Shown piece after piece: positions 57,957-64,000 of a DNA stretch of 64,000 nucleotides. Each line of letters opens with the position of its first letter. Positions within the stretch are counted from its first letter, which is position 1. The notes beneath the pieces are model-generated. The model saw only the letters and a list, made by a program, of their open reading frames with translations. It was not told the origin of the DNA and did no database searches. Position numbers and translations under genes: made by a program. Where the stretch lies: positions 186,001 through 250,000 of the forward strand of contig NZ_JAHGAW010000006.1 of NCBI RefSeq assembly GCF_018603885.1, read 5' to 3'. The stretch is from Sphingobium nicotianae. Its GTDB lineage: Bacteria > Pseudomonadota > Alphaproteobacteria > Sphingomonadales > Sphingomonadaceae.

Positions 57957-59228
57957 ATGGCTATCACCGATTTCGTGGCCGATCGCCGCCAGTTTTTCGG
58001 CTTGCTCGGCGCGGCGGCGGCGATGCCATCGGTCGCATTGGCCAAGGCTGCGGTCGCGGCCACCCACCCCGCGATGAAGGCACTCATCGATCGCTATGTC
58101 GCGGAACGGAAAGTCGCCAACATGGTCGTGGCCGTCGGTGGAAGAGAGGGACCGCCCGCTTTCCTGTCAGCGGGCACACTGGAGCTGGGGGAGGGGGTGC
58201 CGGCCAGTCCGGACACGCTCTACCGCATCTATTCGATGAGCAAGTGCATCACCGGCTGCGCGGTGATGATGCTGGTTGAGGATGGCAAGCTCACCCTCGA
58301 CACACCGCTCTCGGCAATCTTCCCCGGCTATGCCCAAATGACGGTGCTGACCGACCCCGCGAATAGTCTCGCGAGCCGACCGGCGGTCAAGCCGATCCTG
58401 ATCCGTCATCTCGTGACGCACAGCGCCGGGCTCGCTTATGGCTCGACCGCGCCGGCCCCACTCGCCAAATTCTATGCCGAAAAAGGGATAGAGACCGCTT
58501 CGGCCATGCGCGACGGGCAGTCACGCCGGCCGGCTAACCTGATCGAGTTTGCCGAGGCAGCGGCGGGTGTCCCGCTGCTCTTCGAGCCGGGGTCGGGCTG
58601 GAACTACTCGATTGGGCTGGATGTCGCGGGCGCCGTTGTCGAGAAGGTCTCGGGCATGAAGTTCGAGCTGTTTCTGGAGCGGCGAATTCTGGCACCACTC
58701 GGCATGGCGGACACGGGCTTCATGGTGCCGCCTGCCAGGCTCGACCGTTTCGCCACAAACTACAAGCATACCCTGACAGGGCTGGAGGTGATCGACACGC
58801 GCGAGCACAGCGTCTTCACGCGGATGCCCGCCATTCCCTCCGGCGGCGGTGGACTCATTTCGTCGACGCGGGATTATGCACGCTTCATGGCGATGCTGCT
58901 GGGCGAGGGGCGGCTCGGTCGTACCCGTATCCTCAAGATCGCCACGGCCCTTACGATGATGTCCAACCTGATGGAGCCGGGCGTGCTGGCGAAGACGGGG
59001 TTCGGCACGGGCGGTTATGGCGCCGGCGGGCGATCGGTGATCACCGCGACGCCGGGCGGCGAGGGCCTCGGCACCTACGGCTGGAGCGGCGCGGCCAACA
59101 GCGTCACCTGGGTGGATCGCGCCAGCGGGCTATATATCGTGCTGATGACGCAGATCATGCAGTGGTGGCCCAATCCCATCTATGACGATGCGAACCATGC
59201 GCTGTATGGGGATTTGCACCGGGCGTGA
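57957..59228 (+). CDS. Serine hydrolase, class-C beta-lactamase fold, Tat-exported
   Basis: A 423-residue enzyme. The N-terminus DRRQFFGLLGAAAAMPSVALA has a twin-arginine signal with the RRxFF core. The catalytic Ser-x-x-Lys is SMSK in YRIYSMSKCITG, and the Tyr motif is in GWNYSIGLDV. Such proteins are esterases or peptidases (EstB-like) rather than beta-lactamases. ATG 57957 has GGGAGG seven bases upstream; the longer upstream frame is antisense to the Gly-rich gene's start and is rejected. Confidence 0.9.
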   Translation: MAITDFVADRRQFFGLLGAAAAMPSVALAKAAVAATHPAMKALIDRYVAERKVANMVVAVGGREGPPAFLSAGTLELGEGVPASPDTLYRIYSMSKCITGCAVMMLVEDGKLTLDTPLSAIFPGYAQMTVLTDPANSLASRPAVKPILIRHLVTHSAGLAYGSTAPAPLAKFYAEKGIETASAMRDGQSRRPANLIEFAEAAAGVPLLFEPGSGWNYSIGLDVAGAVVEKVSGMKFELFLERRILAPLGMADTGFMVPPARLDRFATNYKHTLTGLEVIDTREHSVFTRMPAIPSGGGGLISSTRDYARFMAMLLGEGRLGRTRILKIATALTMMSNLMEPGVLAKTGFGTGGYGAGGRSVITATPGGEGLGTYGWSGAANSVTWVDRASGLYIVLMTQIMQWWPNPIYDDANHALYGDLHRA

Positions 59229-59237
59229 GCGCAATGG

Positions 59238-59852
59238 CTATTTCTTGAGCGCGGGGTTGATCCAGCCGGGTGTCAGGATGCCTGTCGAGGGTCGGAAGCT
59301 CAGATAATCGACATGGTCGGGGATATCGAGCCAGCCGTGGACGACGCCGGCCGGGATGATGATGATGTCGCCTTCCTTCACGATCTTGCGCGTCACCCCG
59401 TAGGCTGTGCCGAAGCAGGTCGGGCCGTTGAGATCGGTCATGTCGATCTTGGTGCCGTTGGCGATGTAGCCGTCGGTGAACATCGTGCCTCCGCCCGAGA
59501 CGATATAATAGCCCTCGGTCTGGTTGTCGTGGGTGATGCCGGCCGGCGTGCCGCCCGTCGCCGGCGGCGCGTCGACCTTACGTCCGCAGAGCTGGCCGGG
59601 CGGCAGCTTGAGGGCGGGACGGCCTTCGCTGCCATTCACGGTCTTGCCGCGGTGGACGATGCCGACGGCGAAATTCTCGTGGCCGATATTTGCCACCTTG
59701 ATGTTGCGGTCGCCATCGGGGATGGCCCGGGCGACCGTCTCGATCTCTTCCTTGGTGATCCAGGTCGCCTTGTCCGGCGGGGCGGTTTCCTGCGCTGCGG
59801 CGGTGAGAGGGATGATCATGGCGAGCGACGCGACGGTCAGGCGAAAGCGCAT
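59238..59852 (-). CDS. Exported cupin-domain protein
   Basis: A 204-residue protein with a signal peptide (MRFRLTVASLAMIIPLTAAAQ) and a single cupin fold: THDNQTEGYYIVSGGGTMF is the first motif, EGDIIIIPAGVVHGWLDIPD the second, with His/Glu ligands. It is periplasmic, possibly a dioxygenase or sugar-binding protein. It lies 14 bases after the NHL-repeat protein, on the same strand, so the two are co-transcribed. Confidence 0.85.
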   Translation of the reverse strand: MRFRLTVASLAMIIPLTAAAQETAPPDKATWITKEEIETVARAIPDGDRNIKVANIGHENFAVGIVHRGKTVNGSEGRPALKLPPGQLCGRKVDAPPATGGTPAGITHDNQTEGYYIVSGGGTMFTDGYIANGTKIDMTDLNGPTCFGTAYGVTRKIVKEGDIIIIPAGVVHGWLDIPDHVDYLSFRPSTGILTPGWINPALKK

Positions 59853-59866
59853 GATCGTTTCTCCCC

Positions 59867-61012
59867 TTACTTGACCGGCTCAAAGCGCTGGATGCGCGAG
59901 GCATTGCCGACTTCGCTGATGTAGAGCCGGCCTTCCTGATCGACCGCAATCTGGTGCGGCCAGTGCATCTGGCCGGCATAGCGGCCGGTGCTCTGGTAGC
60001 TGGCCGAGACGGCGCCGCTGTGTGTGTCGAGGATGGCAACCTCGCTGTTGGTGCCGTCCAGCACGAGGATCTTGTCGGGATGGCCGGGCACGGGCGCGGC
60101 GTCCCAGGTCGAGCCGGACATGCCGCCGAGGCCGCGATTGAAGGATATCTCGCGAAGATAAGTGCCGTCCGGCTTGAAGACCTGTATGCGCTCATTGTTG
60201 CGATCGCAGACGTAGAGCTCATCGCCGATCATCGTCACGCAATGGACGGTGGTGAAGCGCTGCGGATTATCCGACCCGCGCGAGCCGATCTGGTTCGGCG
60301 GGGACACATAAGTGGGGTCGACCGGCTTGCCGTAGGCGGTCCATTGGCGCTTGAAAGCGCCGGTATCGGCATCGAACACGATCACGCGCTTGTTGCGATA
60401 GCCGTCCGAGACGAAGACTTCCCGCTTCTTGGTGTCGACATAGATGTCGGTCGGCAGGCCAAGCATCGTCGGATCGTCGCCGGCAACGAAGTCGCCGCGC
60501 CGGCCGATCCGCAGCAGCAGCTTGCCGTCGGGGGTGAACTTGAGGAGCTGGCCGTCCTTCGCGCCGGCGCCGAGCACCCAGATATTGTCGTCGGCATCCG
60601 CGAAGATGCTATGCTCGGACGCAAACCAGTCCGTCACCTGCTTGGGGCCGCCCCAGCTGCGCAACAGCTTGCCGGACGTATCGAACTCCAGGACCGGCGG
60701 CGCGGCCACGCAGCATTTCGCGGTGGGCGGGGTCAGCCCTGCCTGAACGTCGGCGGGCAGGAGCGTACCGGGGCGATGGACGACCCAGATATGATCGTGC
60801 CGATCGACGCTGACCCCGCCGACATCGCCGACTAGCCAGTTGTTGGGTAGCCTTTGGGGCCAGCTCTGGTCGACCCGATAGACGGGAGAGCCCGATGTCG
60901 TGGGACTGCCTTGAGCATGGATCGCGGAGGCCGGGAGGATCATGGCGAGGCAGGCGGCGGCCAGCCTTCGCGCGCAGGCAAGCCGGTGCCGAGCGGATGT
61001 CCAACGTCGCAT
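59867..61012 (-). CDS. Exported NHL-repeat beta-propeller protein
   Basis: A 381-residue protein with a signal peptide (about residues 1-33) and five or six NHL-type repeats: GVSVDRHDHIWVVHRP, IFADADDNIWVLGAG, DIYVDTKKREVFVSDGYRN, MIGDELYVCDRNNERIQVF and IAVDQEGRLYISEVGN. It resembles the peptidyl-alpha-hydroxyglycine lyase/NHL family often found next to exported catabolic enzymes. It should be periplasmic. GGGAGGACGCG precedes ATG 61012. It starts a leftward unit, divergent from the MFS gene. Confidence 0.88.
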   Translation of the reverse strand: MRRWTSARHRLACARRLAAACLAMILPASAIHAQGSPTTSGSPVYRVDQSWPQRLPNNWLVGDVGGVSVDRHDHIWVVHRPGTLLPADVQAGLTPPTAKCCVAAPPVLEFDTSGKLLRSWGGPKQVTDWFASEHSIFADADDNIWVLGAGAKDGQLLKFTPDGKLLLRIGRRGDFVAGDDPTMLGLPTDIYVDTKKREVFVSDGYRNKRVIVFDADTGAFKRQWTAYGKPVDPTYVSPPNQIGSRGSDNPQRFTTVHCVTMIGDELYVCDRNNERIQVFKPDGTYLREISFNRGLGGMSGSTWDAAPVPGHPDKILVLDGTNSEVAILDTHSGAVSASYQSTGRYAGQMHWPHQIAVDQEGRLYISEVGNASRIQRFEPVK

Positions 61013-61063
61013 CGCGTCCTCCCCTGTGTGCGGCGCCCGCCTTGCCGTGCGCGCCCGATCTGT

Positions 61064-61075
61064 TTAACACGTTAA
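61064..61075. promoter_or_regulatory. Candidate operator in divergent promoter region
   Basis: TTAACACGTTAA, a perfect five-base dyad, lies between the NHL-repeat gene and the MFS gene. It resembles GntR/LacI-type operators, but no such regulator is encoded in the window. Confidence 0.35.
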
Positions 61076-61156
61076 GTGGTCCGCGCAACCCGCAGAGGTG
61101 GGCAGGCAGGAAAAGGGGGATGGAATGTTGAAGGCCGGATCTTGGTGGAGGGCAGC

Positions 61157-62590
61157 TTGAGCGGGGCGGAGCAGGGTGTGATCGGCAGCCTGAGCGGAGC
61201 GGTACCGACCGGCCCATCGCCCGATATGTCCGCCGCCGAACGGCGGACCGCCCGCATCGTGCTCGCGACCTTGTTCGTCGTCTATTTCCTGAGCTCGGTC
61301 GATCGCTCCATCTTCGGCATCCTCGCCCAGCCGGTGAAAGAGGAACTGCTGCTGCAGGATTGGCAGATCGGCTTTCTGTCCGGTGTCGCGTTTAGTGCGG
61401 TGCAGCTCGTCTTCGGCTTTCCGATGGCGCGCTTTACCGACAAGGGCAGCCGCGTTGGAATCCTCTCGGTCTGCGTCGCCCTCTGGTCGGTGCTGACGGC
61501 GCTTTGCGGCCTCGCGACGAGCTTCGTCCAGCTGTCGCTCTATCGCATGGGCGTCGGCGTCGGCGAGGCGAGCTGCATGCCGGCCTCGCACTCGCTGATC
61601 AGCGACTATTTCCCGCGCAGCGACCGCGTCAAGGCGCTGGCTCTCTATGGCCTGGGCTTTCCGATCGGGTCATTCGTCGGCATCATCATCGGCGGCATCG
61701 TGCAGGATCATTGGGGCTGGCGTGCGGCTTTCTATGTGCTGGGTGTGCCGGGCCTGTTCGTCGCCCTGCTGACCTGGAAGGTCATCAAGGAGCCGCCGCG
61801 CGGCCGCTACGACATTGGGGCGGAGGTGGATCCCGCCTTCGCCGATCCGCGACCCTTCAGCGAGGTCGCGCTGATGCTGTGGCGATCGCCGGTGCTGCGT
61901 CAGATGATCCTCGGCCTCACCCTGCTCTCGCTGTTCGATGCGCCGACCGCGACCTTCCTCGGCCCCTTCCTCGCGCGGAAATTCCCGCTGTCATACACGC
62001 AGCTCGCGTTCATCATGTCCATGTCGATGATGCTCGGCGCCTCGCTCTCGACCTATTTCGGCGGGATCATCTCGCAGCGGCTGGCGCGGCGCGATGAGCG
62101 CTGGCTGATGTGGTTCACCGGCGTCACGACGGCGATGGGCGCGCCGCTCTATTGCATCTCGCTCATGCAGACGGAATGGCTGCCGCTGGCGATCTGGATG
62201 TTCCTCGGCGCGCTGGTCAACGCGACCTTCTTCGCGCCCTGCTACACCGTGCTCTACAATATCGTCCCGCCGGGCGGGCGAGCGAAGGCGCTCGTGATCG
62301 TCGGCTTCTTCTCGGGCTTTCTCGGCCTCAGCGTGGGGCCGCTGCTGGCGGGCATCGCCAATGATGTCGTCTCGGGCATCCTGTTCGGCGGCTATGATCC
62401 GCGCGGCTTCGTGGCGGCCTGTCCCGGCGGGCATGCGGCCAAGGGCGCGGCCGTGGCGCTCGATCTCGCCTGCCGCAAGGCGGTGGGCGACGCCACGCAG
62501 ATGGTGCTGATCGTGACGATGGCGGCGACAGTCTGGCCGTGCTGGCATTTCTTCCGGGCTGCCAAGCACATGAAGACGCACAGCCTCTGA
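61157..62590 (+). CDS. MFS transporter, Spinster-like
   Basis: A ~477-residue, 12-helix transporter: VVYFLSSVDRSIFGILAQPV in helix 1, FPMARFTDKGSRVGILS as the loop 2-3 motif, YRMGVGVGEASCMPASHS as the motif typical of Spinster-like MFS proteins, and VNATFFAPCYTVLYNIV later. The start is uncertain: TTG 61157 has GGAGGG four bases upstream; ATG 61226 would still keep all helices. Paired divergently with the exported cupin/NHL unit, it may import the product they release. It abuts the protease stop (62591) with no spacer. Confidence 0.88.
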   Translation: MSGAEQGVIGSLSGAVPTGPSPDMSAAERRTARIVLATLFVVYFLSSVDRSIFGILAQPVKEELLLQDWQIGFLSGVAFSAVQLVFGFPMARFTDKGSRVGILSVCVALWSVLTALCGLATSFVQLSLYRMGVGVGEASCMPASHSLISDYFPRSDRVKALALYGLGFPIGSFVGIIIGGIVQDHWGWRAAFYVLGVPGLFVALLTWKVIKEPPRGRYDIGAEVDPAFADPRPFSEVALMLWRSPVLRQMILGLTLLSLFDAPTATFLGPFLARKFPLSYTQLAFIMSMSMMLGASLSTYFGGIISQRLARRDERWLMWFTGVTTAMGAPLYCISLMQTEWLPLAIWMFLGALVNATFFAPCYTVLYNIVPPGGRAKALVIVGFFSGFLGLSVGPLLAGIANDVVSGILFGGYDPRGFVAACPGGHAAKGAAVALDLACRKAVGDATQMVLIVTMAATVWPCWHFFRAAKHMKTHSL

Positions 62591-63820
62591 TCAGCGTCCG
62601 GTGCAGTCTCCGCAGAGCAGGCCGCGGCCGAACTGATCGTCCGGGCCTTTGCGGCCGAGATCCTTCGCCTCGGCGTCGAGCGTTGCTCGGACGGGTTTGC
62701 CATGGTCGACGGCGGCGGCGGCGCGCGCGGCAGCGAGCGGCGTCGCGAAGGAGGTGCCGCGCACGGGCCTGCGAGCGCCTGCCGCATTGAGCGCGCTGAT
62801 GTCGGCGCCGGGAGCGGCATAATCGAGATGGCTGGCCCGGCCGGCCTCGATCAGGGCGCGGTCGCGGCCATCGACGGCGGTGATCGCGAACACGCCGGGA
62901 TAGGAGGCTGGGAAGGCGGGCGGGGCCGAGGGGCCGTCATTGCCGACCGCCGCCAGCACCGTGACCCCGCGCGCCAGGGTCGCCGCGATGGCGCGCTCGA
63001 GTAGCGGATTGCGCGGGCCGACCAGGCTGATCGAGACGACGCGCGTGCGCTTCTCGACCAGCCAGCCGAGCGCGCGGGCGATGGCGAGGGCGGTGCCGCC
63101 GGCGGGGTCGCGGCCGTAAACATCGGCGGCAAAAAGCGTGTGAACGCCGGCGTCGCGCAGCAGGCCTGCGACGGCGGTGCCGTGATCAGTGGCGGCGGGG
63201 GCGCCGGGGGCGAAGCCGCGCCGGTCCGCCACCGGAACGACAGCGGCAACGCCGCCGTCGATAAGGCCGACCGGCGTGTCGATCGTGGCGCCGCGGACGG
63301 TCGCGCCGCCGGACGGCGCGGCGGCCGATGCGCTTTCGAAATGGAGGACGTCGGCGCTCAGGCTCTTGCCCGGCAGCGCCTTGCGGAGCTGCTTCAGCGC
63401 GCGGGGCAGGCTCATCCCCTGCGGCGCGGTCAATTCGGCGGTGGCGAGGCCGAGGGCGTCCAGTCCCTCGACGGGAGTGGCGGTGAAGCCGAGCTTGCGC
63501 ACGGCGGCCAGCGAGGCCGCATCGGGATCGAGCAGCAGGACGACGCCGCGCCGGGCCGGTTCGCCATGATCGTCGAGCTCGATCCGCTCGGGATTGGCGC
63601 GGGCGATGCCGGTGAGACGCCGGACCCGGTCGCGCGCGAGCGTGGTTGCCGCATTTGCCAGATCGCGGGTCGCATCGAGCGTGCGGTCCAGCGTCCGGTC
63701 GACCGCGCCGATGACGGGATCGAGCACCCGGCCGGGTTGCGGCAGGCCGATCTGCGCCATGACCGGGACGGCGAGGCCGAGCAGGAGGATCGAAACGAAC
63801 AGCCGCCGCATGACGTGCAT
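62591..63820 (-). CDS. Exported S8 (subtilisin-like) serine protease
   Basis: A 409-residue protein with signal peptide (MRRLFVSILLLGLAVPVMAQ). The catalytic triad is visible: Asp in VGLIDGGVA, His in DHGTAVAG and Ser in GTSFATPLA. The propeptide-like region (about 30-170) includes a helical stretch and a LRKALPGKSLS segment. It ends LLCGDCTGR. ATG 63820 is used; ATG 63811 also works. It faces an ECF-type sigma factor across a short divergent promoter region, suggesting envelope-stress control. Confidence 0.9.
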   Translation of the reverse strand: MHVMRRLFVSILLLGLAVPVMAQIGLPQPGRVLDPVIGAVDRTLDRTLDATRDLANAATTLARDRVRRLTGIARANPERIELDDHGEPARRGVVLLLDPDAASLAAVRKLGFTATPVEGLDALGLATAELTAPQGMSLPRALKQLRKALPGKSLSADVLHFESASAAAPSGGATVRGATIDTPVGLIDGGVAAVVPVADRRGFAPGAPAATDHGTAVAGLLRDAGVHTLFAADVYGRDPAGGTALAIARALGWLVEKRTRVVSISLVGPRNPLLERAIAATLARGVTVLAAVGNDGPSAPPAFPASYPGVFAITAVDGRDRALIEAGRASHLDYAAPGADISALNAAGARRPVRGTSFATPLAAARAAAAVDHGKPVRATLDAEAKDLGRKGPDDQFGRGLLCGDCTGR

Positions 63821-63849
63821 GACCTTTTTGCAACTTTGAGACTATGTAG

Positions 63850-63881
63850 GGATGAAACGCGCGAGGCCAGACGTTTCATCC
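63850..63881. repeat. Perfect inverted repeat between protease and sigma factor
   Basis: GGATGAAACG (63850-63859) and CGTTTCATCC (63872-63881), ten perfect base pairs with a 12-base spacer, midway between the divergent starts. TGAAAC/GTTTCA resembles ECF -35 elements on both strands, but no matched -10 at the usual 16-17 base spacing is clear. Confidence 0.6.
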
Positions 63882-63902
63882 ATGTGAGAAAGGGCAGAGG
63901 CT

Positions 63903-64000
63903 CTGAGTTCGACGTTCGAGGAAGGCATTGTCGATCTGCTGCCCCGGCTGCGCCGGTTCGCGGCGGGGCTGGCGCGCGACCTCGCGGCGGGCGACGATCT
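63903..64000 (+). CDS. ECF-type sigma factor, cut by window edge
   Basis: Visible codons read FEEGIVDLLPRLRRFAAGLA then RDLAAGDDL, the start of sigma region 2 in ECF or EcfG-like sigma factors. In frame the upstream stop TGA lies at 63885, and no ATG, GTG or TTG follows it; CTG 63903, eight bases after AAAGGG, is the best start, so a rare start codon or a missed upstream feature is involved. Divergent S8 protease and inverted repeat suggest autoregulation. Confidence 0.65.
   Translation, partial: MSSTFEEGIVDLLPRLRRFAAGLARDLAAGDD

Overview
The window is high-GC DNA from an alphaproteobacterium, most likely a member of the Sphingomonadales. Support comes from a SciP-type CtrA inhibitor, YdcH/DUF1465 neighbours, a PEPxxWA sorting signal, a TamA-TamB pair, the bamD/recN/ligA neighbourhood, and many sphingomonad-style palindromic repeats. 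No tRNA, rRNA, CRISPR array, transposase or phage gene was seen.

Positions 1-19927 hold an accessory catabolic region, cut by the left edge and interrupted at 10210-12655 by an RNA helicase, a YaiI-type protein and a small HTH protein. It encodes a carotenoid-oxygenase-family enzyme whose residues match lignostilbene dioxygenases, two GMC oxidoreductases, two aldehyde dehydrogenases, an aryl-alcohol-type dehydrogenase, an esterase, two DUF3237 proteins, five NTF2/SnoaL-like genes (six domains), an aromatic-acid-type MFS importer and two MarR regulators, one of them a MarR-MarR fusion. A 16-bp palindrome, TGTTGATTnnTCAACA, sits at the promoter region of every transcription unit (1319, 2429, 10001, 17007). 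This makes the region one regulon. My best reading is catabolism of lignin-derived biaryls or stilbenoids: the side chain is oxidised, decarboxylated or deformylated to a stilbene, the double bond is cleaved, and the aldehydes are oxidised.

Positions 19921-26604 hold a small acidic protein, a DHA2 drug-efflux pump, two tandemly duplicated winged-helix proteins, bamD, and a divergent SDR/MmyB-type regulator pair inserted between bamD and recN. Positions 26639-31756 run from recN through two small genes and a repeat-flanked DUF559 nuclease to ligA. Positions 31895-41559 carry a PEP-CTERM protein, an S51 peptidase, phenylalanine hydroxylase, sciP, prmA, a cytosolic chemoreceptor, sdhC-sdhD-sdhA without sdhB, two YdcH proteins and a DUF1465 protein.

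Positions 41680-54554 are mostly core genes: tamA-tamB, a NYN/LOTUS protein, an AI-2E-type transporter, a class-3 aldehyde dehydrogenase, glnB-glnA and map. Positions 54620-64000 hold two GFA-like proteins, a CinA-type protein, a glycine-rich exported protein, a Tat-exported serine hydrolase, an exported cupin and NHL-repeat protein next to a divergent MFS transporter, and an exported S8 protease divergent from an ECF-type sigma factor cut by the right edge.
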